Shown here: positions 39,345-47,455 of the stretch, piece after piece | Layout of the letters: each line of letters opens with the position of its first letter | Numbering within the stretch: the first letter of the stretch is position 1 | DNA from: Hymenobacter setariae | GTDB lineage: Bacteria; Bacteroidota; Bacteroidia; Cytophagales; Hymenobacteraceae | Reading direction: 5' to 3' | Length of the DNA stretch: 64,000 bases | Assembly (NCBI RefSeq): GCF_007713685.1 | Contig: NZ_VMRJ01000001.1 | Location: 1,532,129 to 1,596,128 of the forward strand | Program-made: the position numbers and the translations under genes | Notes under the pieces: model-generated | The model's database searches: none | What the model saw: only the letters and a program-made list of their open reading frames with translations | Told to the model about the DNA's origin: nothing

Positions 39345-40811
39345 ATGGGCAATATCACCGGCTTCAAAGAATACCCGCGCACTGCGCCGCCCAAAGCGGC
39401 CCCGACCGAGCGCGTGGCGCACTACCAGGAGTTTATCGGCCTCTACCCCGAGCCAGAACTGCACAAGCAGTCGGCCCGATGTATGAATTGCGGGGTGCCT
39501 TTTTGCCACTCGGGCTGCCCGCTGGGCAACATCATCCCGGAGTTTAACGAAGCTGTGTACCAGCAAGATTGGCGGGCGGCGTATGATATATTGTCGGCCA
39601 CCAACAACTTCCCCGAGTTTACGGGTCGCATCTGCCCCGCGCCCTGCGAGTCGGCCTGCGTGCTGAGCATCCACAGCGCGCCGGTGGCCATTGAGGAAAT
39701 CGAGAAGCACATCATCGAAATCGCCTTCCAAAAAGGCTACGTGCAGCCTATCGCGCCGGTGCTCAAGACCGGCAAGCAAGTGGCCGTAGTGGGCAGCGGC
39801 CCGGCGGGCATGGCCGTGGCGGCGCAACTCACCGAAGCCGGACACACGGTTACGGTATTCGAGCGCGACCCGCACCCGGGCGGCCTCATGCGCTACGGCG
39901 TGCCCGACTTCAAGCTCGAAAAATGGGTGATTGAGCGCCGTATCAAGCTGCTCGAAGACGCCGGCGTAACCTTCCGCTGCAACGTGGAAATCGGCCGCGA
40001 CCTGTCGGCCGACGAGCTGCGCCAAGCCTTCGATGCGGTAGTGCTAGCCGGTGGCGCCTCGGCCCCGCGCGAGCTCGACTTGCCCGGCCGCGACCTCAAG
40101 GGAATCCACTACGCCATGGAATACCTCACGCAGCAAAACCGCCGCGTGAGCGACACGCCTGTTGATAACGAGCACATCTTGGCCGATGGCCTCGACGTGG
40201 TGGTAATCGGCAGCGGCGACACCGGCTCCGACTGCGTGGGTACCGCCAACCGCCAGCAGGCCAAGTCAGTAGCGCAATTTGCCATGATGCACCAGCCCGG
40301 CGAGGAGCGCCCGGCCCATACGCCCTGGCCGCTGTACCCTACCGTATTCCGCACCAGCAGCTCGCACGAAGAGGGCTGCCAGCGCTACTGGGGCGTGAAC
40401 ACCAAGGCCTACCTAGGCGACGAAAACGGCGACGTGCGCGCTCTGCTCGTGAGCGACGTAACCTGGGAAACCGATGACATGGGCCGCCGCATCCGCTTCG
40501 AGGAAGTGCCCGGCTCCGACCGCGAAATCCCGTGTCAGCTGGTGCTATTGGCTCTGGGCTTTACGGGCCCGGCCAACGCCAGTCTGCTCGACCAGTTCGG
40601 GGTAAGCCTCGACGCGCGCGGCAACGTGCACGCCCCCGAAACCACCTACCACACCAGCGTACCCGGCGTGTTTGCAGCCGGCGACATGCGCCGCGGGCAG
40701 TCGCTCATCGTGTGGGCCATCTCAGAAGGCCGCGAAGCCGCCCGGCAGATTGACATGTACCTGATGGGTAAGACAAGCCTACCGAGCAAGAATGCGGTGG
40801 GGATGTTTTAG
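39345..40811 (+). CDS. gltD: Glutamate synthase small subunit
   Basis: NAD(P)H-oxidising partner of GltB. 488 residues: N-terminal iron-sulfur cysteines in [17 protein letters not shown] and [14 protein letters not shown]-binding [20 protein letters not shown]-binding [17 protein letters not shown]-terminal FAASDMRRGQ-like [17 protein letters not shown]. Same operon as gltB; a strong terminator follows. Confidence 0.97.
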   Translation: MGNITGFKEYPRTAPPKAAPTERVAHYQEFIGLYPEPELHKQSARCMNCGVPFCHSGCPLGNIIPEFNEAVYQQDWRAAYDILSATNNFPEFTGRICPAPCESACVLSIHSAPVAIEEIEKHIIEIAFQKGYVQPIAPVLKTGKQVAVVGSGPAGMAVAAQLTEAGHTVTVFERDPHPGGLMRYGVPDFKLEKWVIERRIKLLEDAGVTFRCNVEIGRDLSADELRQAFDAVVLAGGASAPRELDLPGRDLKGIHYAMEYLTQQNRRVSDTPVDNEHILADGLDVVVIGSGDTGSDCVGTANRQQAKSVAQFAMMHQPGEERPAHTPWPLYPTVFRTSSSHEEGCQRYWGVNTKAYLGDENGDVRALLVSDVTWETDDMGRRIRFEEVPGSDREIPCQLVLLALGFTGPANASLLDQFGVSLDARGNVHAPETTYHTSVPGVFAAGDMRRGQSLIVWAISEGREAARQIDMYLMGKTSLPSKNAVGMF

Positions 40812-40828
40812 TAAATTGGTATAAAATA

Positions 40829-40867
40829 GAAGCCCCGGAAGCAATTGCTTTCGGGGCTTCTTCTTTT
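40829..40867 (+). terminator. Intrinsic terminator after gltBD
   Basis: GAAGCCCCGGAAGCAA (40829-40844) pairs with TTGCTTTCGGGGCTTC (40845-40860), one mismatch, followed by TTCTTTT. Located 18 nt after the gltD stop. Confidence 0.88.
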
Positions 40868-40899
40868 ATGCAGGTTACTTACATTCCATGCATATTACA

Positions 40900-41352
40900 T
40901 TAACCAAGAATGTACTCAAATTTTTCAAAATCAAACTTCACTTTGTTTGTTCTTTCGAAAAGAGTTGCACTGCTTTCGTCAATTCCGTAGTTCCAATGAT
41001 AGTAATAGTCATCCTCTATATACCGGATGACTTTTCTAAGCTGACTAATAGTTATTTGATTTGGAAGTGCTATTTCTTCTACCAAGGCCTCCGCACGGGA
41101 TATCATAATACCATGGTTATGATAGCTTTCTCTTTCTATTGCCTCGTATCCTTTTTTGTAAACGTCTATTGACCTATAAAAAATACTAACCCCACCCCCA
41201 TACATATTAACAATATATCCTTCTTGATACAACGTGTTTCTTGCTTTTTTTAATGACGCACGTGTTCTATTTAGTTTGGATGCAATATCCTCCCAACTAG
41301 CCCCATCATTAGCCTTTATAAGTTTTACAATCTTTTTCTCTAGCTTTTTCAT
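40900..41352 (-). CDS. HTH-containing protein of unknown function
   Basis: 150 residues, clearly AT-richer than its neighbours. Residues 5-50 look like a helix-turn-helix (IVKLIKANDGASWEDIASKLNRTRASLKKARNTLYQEGYIV) with a wing after it; the rest (residues 60-150) is charged and not recognised. It may be a transcriptional regulator acquired by transfer, given its composition. It converges with gltD and is preceded by the TetX-like gene on the same strand. Confidence 0.65.
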   Translation of the reverse strand: MKKLEKKIVKLIKANDGASWEDIASKLNRTRASLKKARNTLYQEGYIVNMYGGGVSIFYRSIDVYKKGYEAIERESYHNHGIMISRAEALVEEIALPNQITISQLRKVIRYIEDDYYYHWNYGIDESSATLFERTNKVKFDFEKFEYILG

Positions 41353-41408
41353 TTTCAGCCTGTAGGGCTAGGGTAATTAGTGTTGCTAAAGTAGAGAATG
41401 GCATCTAA

Positions 41409-42581
41409 TTACTCATGCAATACGTCTCCTCTAAACAGCCCCACCAAATACGCCAACCCACCCTGCGAGTGCAGCACTGCTGTTTGCTCCATCGTATCTT
41501 GAGCTACGGCGGAGGCACGCTGGCGCATGTGCTGCTCATAGTGCGTGATGGCGGCTTGCAAGTCAAGAAACTGTGGGCTGGTGAGGCAGTTACTTAGCTC
41601 CAGGGCGTCGAGCATGGCCATGTTCACACCTTCGCCGGCGTAGGGCGGCATGACGTGGGCGGCGTCACCTAGGAGGGTGAGGTTAGGCTGAGCGGGCCAG
41701 GTTTGAGTGAGCGGCATGCAGTACTGCGGGCGGGACACGCAGGCGGCGGGCTCGGTGGCAAACAACTCTTCCCAAAGGCTAGCCCACCCAGCAAATGCCT
41801 GCCGAAACCAGGCTTTCAGCTGGGCCGCGTCTTGGAAGCTGAGGCCACTGGTTTGCGCCCACGTTTCAGGGGCTTTAAACCCGAGGTAGAAGTTCAGGCT
41901 GCCGTCGCCTTTGGCGCTTACTACCAGCGTTTTTTCGTCACCTAGGGCAAATAGTTTGCCGCCTTGCAGCAGCTGGCTCACGCGGGGCGCTTGCTGGGCC
42001 GCGTTAGGCACAATGCCTTCTACTATCATTACACCCGAGTAGAACGGCCGAATGGGCGTCACGAAAGGCCGGATTTTTGAGTTGGCACCGTCGGCCCCAA
42101 TCACTAGGTCGGCCGTGGCAGAGGTGCCGTTGCGAAAGGTAATTTCCCAGGCTGGCCCGGCCGGCTGCATGGCCGCAAACTGCCGGTCCCATACTACGGT
42201 GTCGGGCTGGAGCGAGTCGAGTAGCAGGTCGCGCAGGGGGCCGCGGTCAATTTCAGGCCGGAAGTGCACGTCGCCGAAGGTGGCCGTTTGGGATTCGGTG
42301 TGGTCGTCGTGCACGATGGTGGCGTGCTGGTCGGTCAGGCGCATGTGGTCGGCACCGGGGCGGTAGGCCGCCCGAAAGGCATCGAGCAGGCCCGCCTGGC
42401 GCAGGGCAGCCAGACCCGAGTCGTGGTGCAGGTCGAGGGTGCCGCCCTGCACCCGCTCGTGGCAGCTGGCGTCGCGCTCGTACACGTGCACCGTGGCACC
42501 GCTTTGCTGAAGCAGGCGGGCCAGCGTGAGGCCGCCGGGACCACCGCCAATAATGGCTACTTTCTTACCTAGGAGGAGCAT
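41409..42581 (-). CDS. FAD-dependent monooxygenase, TetX-like
   Basis: 390 residues of the group-A flavoprotein hydroxylase family. N-terminal FAD fold VAIIGGGPGGLTLARLLQQ (about 8-26), then VYERD, GGTLDLHHDSG, a mid-protein DLVIGADGANSKIR and the second FAD motif LLGDAAHVMPPYAGEGVNMAMLDA. These segments run parallel to TetX (VAIIGGGPVGLTMAKLLQQ, GGTLDLH, MIGDAAHLMPPFAGQGVN as I recall them), more than to PHBH-type enzymes. Whether it modifies tetracyclines or another aromatic compound is not determinable; TetX relatives in environmental Bacteroidota are often of unknown substrate. An AraC-type regulator lies immediately upstream. Confidence 0.85.
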   Translation of the reverse strand: MLLLGKKVAIIGGGPGGLTLARLLQQSGATVHVYERDASCHERVQGGTLDLHHDSGLAALRQAGLLDAFRAAYRPGADHMRLTDQHATIVHDDHTESQTATFGDVHFRPEIDRGPLRDLLLDSLQPDTVVWDRQFAAMQPAGPAWEITFRNGTSATADLVIGADGANSKIRPFVTPIRPFYSGVMIVEGIVPNAAQQAPRVSQLLQGGKLFALGDEKTLVVSAKGDGSLNFYLGFKAPETWAQTSGLSFQDAAQLKAWFRQAFAGWASLWEELFATEPAACVSRPQYCMPLTQTWPAQPNLTLLGDAAHVMPPYAGEGVNMAMLDALELSNCLTSPQFLDLQAAITHYEQHMRQRASAVAQDTMEQTAVLHSQGGLAYLVGLFRGDVLHE

Positions 42582-42611
42582 GGCTGAATGCGAGTGAGAT
42601 TCAGCACAAAA

Positions 42612-43370
42612 CTATTTTTGGGGCAAGGTGGAGAATTGTATAAATCGGTCGTCTTGGTTGCGGGCCAACTCTTTGGGCACCACACCGGCATATTTCTTGA
42701 CTTCCCGAATGAAATGGGCTTGGTCGGTGAAGTTTTGCTCGGGGAAAAGTTTGCCGGCTTTGAGGTGTGGGAAGGAGGCGCGGAATCGCAGAATATTGCA
42801 GTAGGCCTTGAGCGACAAGCCAACCATTTGCTGGAAATACCGATTGATTTGGCGACTGCTCCAGGCTGCCGCCTCGGCCAGCGCCTCTACCGTAATGGCC
42901 CCGTCGGCGGCGTAGAGCAGGCTGAACAACTTGCGCTTGCGCGCATCCACTGCGAGCGGCAACCGACCTAGAAGCGCCGCCAATACCTTGGCGCAAAAAC
43001 CGTCGAAATCGGCCAAGTCGCCGACCGTTATGCCTAGGTAGTCGGTTGGCAGATACATACCCGTGTGCAGCAAAGCGGCAATCCGCACTGGCAATAAGTA
43101 TTCGACCGCCAGCAACTTCCAGCTGATGGTTAGCATGCGGGCGCGGGGCGGAATCAGCGGCGCGCTCGGCCGGCTGTCCAGTCCAAGCAACACTACGTGG
43201 TAGGGCTCGGTGGCCGAATCGGCAAACACCAAGTCGGGCCGGCCATCGGGCACAAGCGCCACGACTTGGGCGGCATCCGAGTGGTTGGCTAGCATCCAGA
43301 AGCTTTCCACAAATTCGGCCAGCTCAGGAGCGGGTTGTACCGTGCGGTATTCAAGGTCTTGGAAGGCCAT
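42612..43370 (-). CDS. AraC family transcriptional regulator
   Basis: 252 residues. The N-terminal half (FQDLEYRTVQPAPELAEFVESFWML, PDGRPDLVF) matches the DUF6597-type sensing domain; the C-terminal half has two helix-turn-helix motifs: VEALAEAAAWSSRQINRYFQQMVGLSLKAYCNILRF and FTDQAHFIREVKKYAGVVPKEL. It precedes the TetX-like gene by 30 nt on the same strand and likely regulates or is co-transcribed with it. Confidence 0.92.
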   Translation of the reverse strand: MAFQDLEYRTVQPAPELAEFVESFWMLANHSDAAQVVALVPDGRPDLVFADSATEPYHVVLLGLDSRPSAPLIPPRARMLTISWKLLAVEYLLPVRIAALLHTGMYLPTDYLGITVGDLADFDGFCAKVLAALLGRLPLAVDARKRKLFSLLYAADGAITVEALAEAAAWSSRQINRYFQQMVGLSLKAYCNILRFRASFPHLKAGKLFPEQNFTDQAHFIREVKKYAGVVPKELARNQDDRFIQFSTLPQK

Positions 43371-43452
43371 CTAGGGCAAATTTAAGCAGCTTGGCAACTC
43401 CGGCTTGCACCTAGTCAAAGTTGCCAGGCCGCGGCACGCCTAGCTAGCCAGC

Positions 43453-43863
43453 CTACTTCTTAGCACCAGCAACCTTCACCGAGCCATTGCACATATCGCC
43501 TTCCGGAATGCCCGTGAGCCACAACCGAAGCTGCTTGGTGCGGGCTTTGGTGAGTTCTTCCATGCCATTGGAATAGCACACGGGGAAAAAGCTACCGTAT
43601 TCGACGAGCGAGTTGGTGGCGGGGTAGCGGGCTTTCATCTCGGCGTCGCGAAACTGAACCCAGAGCTTCTGGGCGGTCTTTAGGCTTTGCAGGAAGGCCG
43701 TTTGGGTGCAGTATTCTTTGAAAATCTGCTGGTAGACGCGGTTTAGCTCCTGGTCGGCCTTGCGATAGGCGGCATCGGCCTCTTGGTTCATCTGAGCCTG
43801 CGACTGGCCGAAGCTGCTAACACTAAAGAGGCTGCACGCCAGCAGTAGAAGAATGGTTTTCAT
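43453..43863 (-). CDS. LprI-like (DUF1311) secreted protein
   Basis: 136 residues with a signal peptide (MKTILLLLACSLFSVSSFGQ). Residues 22-110 show the lysozyme-inhibitor LprI pattern: Q-A-x-M-N-x-x-A, ADQELNRVYQQIFKEY, LKTAQKLWVQFRDAEM. Such proteins are periplasmic or secreted; inhibition of lysozyme is shown only for some members. Single gene. Confidence 0.82.
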   Translation of the reverse strand: MKTILLLLACSLFSVSSFGQSQAQMNQEADAAYRKADQELNRVYQQIFKEYCTQTAFLQSLKTAQKLWVQFRDAEMKARYPATNSLVEYGSFFPVCYSNGMEELTKARTKQLRLWLTGIPEGDMCNGSVKVAGAKK

Positions 43864-43948
43864 GCGTTACGAAAGGATATTGGGCCGTTTGCTACTCGCG
43901 GGCATACGGTAGCCACGGGCATTTTGCTACCTGGCCAGCACGCCGGCC

Positions 43949-44776
43949 CTACAGCTGCTTGCTCAAGAGCAGTCCGCTGTACGAATAGCCGTTTATGTTC
44001 ACGCCTTGCAGCGGCGAAAACGAGATACCCTGGCGCGCGGCCACTTTATGCAGCTGCGGCACTACTACGCCCATCGTGGCGCCCACGGCGTAGCCCACTA
44101 TGTTATCGGAGAGGAAATGCTTGCCGGCCTGAATGCGGAAATACGCTACAGCCGCGGGCACGGCCGCGGCTGCGCCCCACACGTAGGGCTGGGCCGGCGA
44201 GTCAGGGTTATAATCGTGGAAGACTTTGGCCGCGAAGAAGGTAGCGGCAGCCGTGTGCGCCGTGTGGCCCGCAAAAAACGAGTTGGTTTCGATGCGGCTG
44301 GTGCGCTGGTCGCCGCCCTCGGTGCCATAGAGGAAAGGACGGTAGCGCGGGATATTGCCGATGGAGGTAGTGAAAAGCGCATCGGCCGCCAGCACAGTCT
44401 GTAGGTAAAGCACTGCCACCTGCCCATAATGGCTGCGGATGCTGGGACTCAGGGCCAGCAAACCGGGGGCGATGGCCAGCGTGGGATAGCAAAGCAAGTC
44501 GCTGGCCGTTTGGGCGCGGGCGCTGTAGTATCCCGCCGAAAAGCGGTCGAAGCTGGGCACGTCTTCTTTGCGCAGCGCGGCTAGCTCGGTAGTCGTGAGC
44601 CCAGTGCGCTGCATAGAGCGGTAAAGGCCGAAGCCGCTCACGGCCAGCTCGCCGGCAATGATAGGTGCATCCACGGCAAAGCGCGTGTGGTAGGGCGAGG
44701 GCACCTTCTGGGCAGAGGCAGGGACGCTGGCCAACCCTAGGGCACCAGCAATTAGTAAAGCGGAGAAGTTCTTCAT
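43949..44776 (-). CDS. PAP2 family (phosphatidic acid phosphatase-like) membrane protein
   Basis: 275 residues from ATG 44776, chosen because it starts a signal peptide (MKNFSALLIAGALGLASVPASAQ). The PAP2 signature is present: IPRYRPF for the K/R-x6-R-P motif, NSFFAGHTAHTAAA for the S-G-H motif (Ser replaced by Ala in S-F-F-A-G-H) and RIQAGKHFLSDNIVGYAVGA for S-R-x5-H-x3-D. It likely dephosphorylates lipid or undecaprenyl phosphates in the envelope. Confidence 0.85.
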   Translation of the reverse strand: MKNFSALLIAGALGLASVPASAQKVPSPYHTRFAVDAPIIAGELAVSGFGLYRSMQRTGLTTTELAALRKEDVPSFDRFSAGYYSARAQTASDLLCYPTLAIAPGLLALSPSIRSHYGQVAVLYLQTVLAADALFTTSIGNIPRYRPFLYGTEGGDQRTSRIETNSFFAGHTAHTAAATFFAAKVFHDYNPDSPAQPYVWGAAAAVPAAVAYFRIQAGKHFLSDNIVGYAVGATMGVVVPQLHKVAARQGISFSPLQGVNINGYSYSGLLLSKQL

Positions 44777-44817
44777 ACAATTAGAAATGAGACTAAACGC
44801 AGTCATTATGGCTAGGG

Positions 44818-45423
44818 TTATTTCTTAGGTGCCTGGTCTGCCTGCGGAAAGAATAAGGCGTGGTAGTACGCTACAAATTCGCGAAGCAGCGAGTAGATAT
44901 CCCGCCACTCGAAATAAACGGGGCTCGCGCCGCTCACCGCCGTAAAGCCAGCCTGCCGAAACAGCAGCTTGGTGCGGCTGATGTGGTAGAACTACGACAC
45001 AACCAGCACACTCCGAATGGGCTGCGTAGCCCGCAGGCGGGCCGTATTGCGCACGGTCTGCTGGGTAGTGTTGCCGGCATTGTCTACGATAATAACAGAA
45101 TCGGGCACCCCGTGAGCGCGCAGGTAGTCGCGCATTTTGGTGCCCTCATAAAAGCCTTCCTTACCCAGCCCGCCGCTTACCAGCAATTGCCGCACGCGGC
45201 CGCTGCGGTAGAGCGCCAGCCCGCATGCCAAGCGTTGGGTCAGCCGCTGCGACAGTGTACCATCCTCATTGACCTTGTTGCCCAAAACCACCCCTATATC
45301 GGCTCGCCGCTGGTCATCGCGCAGGCCATCCCAGGTGATTACCAGCGTGTGCACCAATACCCAGGCCGCCAGTAGCCCTAGGCCATAGATTATTTTTCTG
45401 AGCCAAGAAGAACGGCGAGTCAT
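44818..45423 (-). pseudogene. YdcF/DUF218-family gene interrupted by an in-frame TAG
   Basis: The frame starting at 45423 reads 143 residues (membrane helix at 10-28, then IGVVLGNKV, LYRSGRVRQLLVSGG, AHGVPDSVIIVDNAGNTTQQTV: the DUF218 domain) and stops at a TAG at 44992-44994, just after SVLVVS. The same frame then continues for 57 codons with family-like sequence (FYHISRTKLLFRQAGF...) to a TAA at 44818-44820. Relatives have Q-x-Y-H-x-x-R at this point, so CAG-to-TAG is the simplest explanation. Intact product would be about 201 residues. It lies 14 nt downstream of ureD on the same strand. Confidence 0.85.
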
Positions 45424-45437
45424 ACCCTAGCAGTAGC

Positions 45438-46301
45438 CTAATACTTGCGTTGCAGCGCATCAAATCCTAGCAACTCTTCTCCTGCCAGCGCTATTGCTAC
45501 AGCCTGGTATACCGGCTCCAAATCGAGGCGCGACATACCTAGGGCGCGCACCAGCAGCACATTGTCGCGGGCCTGAGTCACGGCCACCACGTAGGGCCGG
45601 CCGGCCAGCGTAGCGTGCAAGTCCGTTTGGCCGGGTGGTGGCAGTTGGCGCAAGGCGGCAGCCAATCGCTGAAACTGCACGCCAGCGGGCGGCCCCACCA
45701 GGTAAAGCGACAGTGCCGAATGGTACGGCCCAAACGTGGCCTGCGAGGTAGCCAAGTGCTCGGCAGGCCGCAGAGCAAAGCGGTCGAGCAACGCAAGGCG
45801 GCCCGCCACGCTCACGCGCAATTCGGTGCCAAAGGTGGTGAAGGCAAATTTCTCGCCTAGGTCGGTGCGGCCGGCGTGGGTCCAATCGGCGAGCAGCAGG
45901 GTAGCCGTGGGGGACAAGTGCCAGTGCTGGACCTGGTGGTAGCGGCTGTCGGCCTGGGGCACCAGCGGGTCGGGCAGCACCACGGCCAGGGCATTTTCGG
46001 CTACGTGGCCTTCGGTGAGCTGCTCGGCGTGGCGGCCGTCTATCGACTTAAAGATGCGGGTATTGGCTTGGGTGCTGAGTAGCAGGCGGCTTTCGGCCTC
46101 GCAGCGCACGCGCAGCCGAATGCTGTCGCCGGCCAGCAGGCCACCGCCGTAGCTGGCCAATACGGCGTGGCAGGCGCGGCCAGCTGGGGCGGTGGGGTTG
46201 ATAATCTTGAGAGGCTGGAGGCTGCGGCTGGCCACCAAGCGCGACTTGCCGCGCACCTGGGCCACAGTGAGCGCACTCCACAGGATAGCGTCGTCGGGCA
46301 T
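45438..46301 (-). CDS. ureD: Urease accessory protein UreD (UreH)
   Basis: 287 residues; scaffold protein that binds urease and UreF-UreG for nickel delivery. Family patterns: SRSLQPLKIINPTAPAGRACHAVLASYGGGLLAGDSIRL near the N-terminus, LLLSTQANTRIFKS, HLSPTATLLLADWTHAGR. It is 11 kb away from ureG and in the opposite direction, so the accessory set is dispersed. An imperfect inverted repeat lies upstream at 46328-46431. Confidence 0.93.
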   Translation of the reverse strand: MPDDAILWSALTVAQVRGKSRLVASRSLQPLKIINPTAPAGRACHAVLASYGGGLLAGDSIRLRVRCEAESRLLLSTQANTRIFKSIDGRHAEQLTEGHVAENALAVVLPDPLVPQADSRYHQVQHWHLSPTATLLLADWTHAGRTDLGEKFAFTTFGTELRVSVAGRLALLDRFALRPAEHLATSQATFGPYHSALSLYLVGPPAGVQFQRLAAALRQLPPPGQTDLHATLAGRPYVVAVTQARDNVLLVRALGMSRLDLEPVYQAVAIALAGEELLGFDALQRKY

Positions 46302-46327
46302 TAGGGCGGCAAGGTAGCGCGGTGTAG

Positions 46328-46431
46328 CCTGGACTTTGTAGTCCGAGCGCTCGCAAAGTGAGCATCTGTGTAAGCAAACGTCTGCCAGCGCATCTACGAG
46401 CTGCGCTAGCGCCCGGACTACGACGTCCAGG
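46328..46431. repeat. Long inverted repeat, GGACTAC/GTAGTCC variant of the REP family
   Basis: 24-nt imperfect arms (46328-46351 and 46408-46431) with CCTGGAC, GTAGTCCG and GCGCT in order, around a 56-nt centre, between the divergent ureD and SDR genes. The GGACTACNNNGTCC core links it to the elements at 12117 and 25587. Confidence 0.75.
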
Positions 46432-46492
46432 CCACTCCAGCCAACCTAGGAGCTGAATTACGAGTTATACGGCCACCTCTTTTCAATTTCTT

Positions 46493-47209
46493 ATGGAAAA
46501 CCTAACCGGAAAAACTGCCCTCGTAACGGGCGCAGGCAAAGGCATCGGCAAAGCCGTAGCTGTAGCGCTCGCCAAAGAAGGCGTAAATGTGGGCCTGCTG
46601 GCCCGCTCTACCAGCCAGCTCGAAGAAGTTGCCGCCGAGCTGCGCGCCCTAGGCGTGAAAGCCGCCGTAGCCTCGGCCGACGTGGCCGACGAAGCCGCCG
46701 TGCTGGCCGCCGTGGCCCAGCTCAAAGCCGACCTAGGGCCGGCCGATATCCTTATCAACAACGCAGGCATTGGCACGTTTGCCAAGTTTTTGGACATGCC
46801 TTCGGCCGAGTGGGAGCGCATTATTCGTGTCAATTTGCTGGGCGTTTACTACGTGACCCGCGCCGTGCTGCCCGATATGCTAGACAAGCAGAGCGGCGAC
46901 ATCATCAACGTTTCCTCGACTTCGGGACAGCGGGCGGCGGCTGGCAGTAGCGCTTATAGCGCGTCCAAATTTGCCCTTATGGGCCTCACCGAGTCGCTGA
47001 TGCAGGAGGTGCGCAAGAGCAACATCCGCGTGTCGGCCCTCACGCCAAGCACGGTGGCTACCGAATTAGCCATCAATAACAACCTCACCGACGGCAACCC
47101 CGAGAAGGTGATGCAGCCCGAAGACATCGCCGAGTTCATTGTCTCACAGCTCAAGCTGAACCGCCGCATTTTCATCAAGGAAGCGGGCATGTGGTCGACT
47201 AATCCGTAA
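46493..47209 (+). CDS. Short-chain dehydrogenase, FabG-like 3-oxoacyl reductase
   Basis: 238 residues of the SDR family: cofactor motif [11 protein letters not shown] (about residues 11-21), NNAGIG, and the catalytic Ser...Tyr-x3-Lys in [21 protein letters not shown]. FabG-type reductases of this length (with [14 protein letters not shown]) act on 3-ketoacyl thioesters or sugars; a second reductase role is likely since no fatty-acid genes are nearby. Single gene, followed by a GC-rich inverted repeat. Confidence 0.88.
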   Translation: MENLTGKTALVTGAGKGIGKAVAVALAKEGVNVGLLARSTSQLEEVAAELRALGVKAAVASADVADEAAVLAAVAQLKADLGPADILINNAGIGTFAKFLDMPSAEWERIIRVNLLGVYYVTRAVLPDMLDKQSGDIINVSSTSGQRAAAGSSAYSASKFALMGLTESLMQEVRKSNIRVSALTPSTVATELAINNNLTDGNPEKVMQPEDIAEFIVSQLKLNRRIFIKEAGMWSTNP

Positions 47210-47383
47210 GTGTTTACCCCCCCCGGCCCCCTCCCCTCCGGGAGAGGGGGAGCCTGACGACTTGGTAGTACCCTGTGGTTGATGACCAGTGTTTTTTTTG
47301 AAAAAAGCCCTTGGTCAACTGTCGGTAGCTAACGGCTAACGCTAGGCTCCCCCTCCTCCGGAGGGGAGGGGGTCGGGTAAACA
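47210..47383. repeat. MITE-like GC-rich inverted-repeat element of about 174 bp
   Basis: Terminal arms GTGTTTACCC...GGGGGAGCCT (47210-47254) and its near complement (47344-47383) enclose a centre with a second internal hairpin (TTGATGACCAGTG.../...CTTGGTCAA, 47279-47318). It ends 73 nt before the next gene. The sharply bounded nested structure suggests a mobile or amplified element. Confidence 0.75.
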
Positions 47384-47455
47384 CGGCTGGGCAGCCACCT
47401 CGTGTGCAATCCGCCCCAATCTGGCATCAGAAGGGTTCTACCCTTCTTGCCACCT

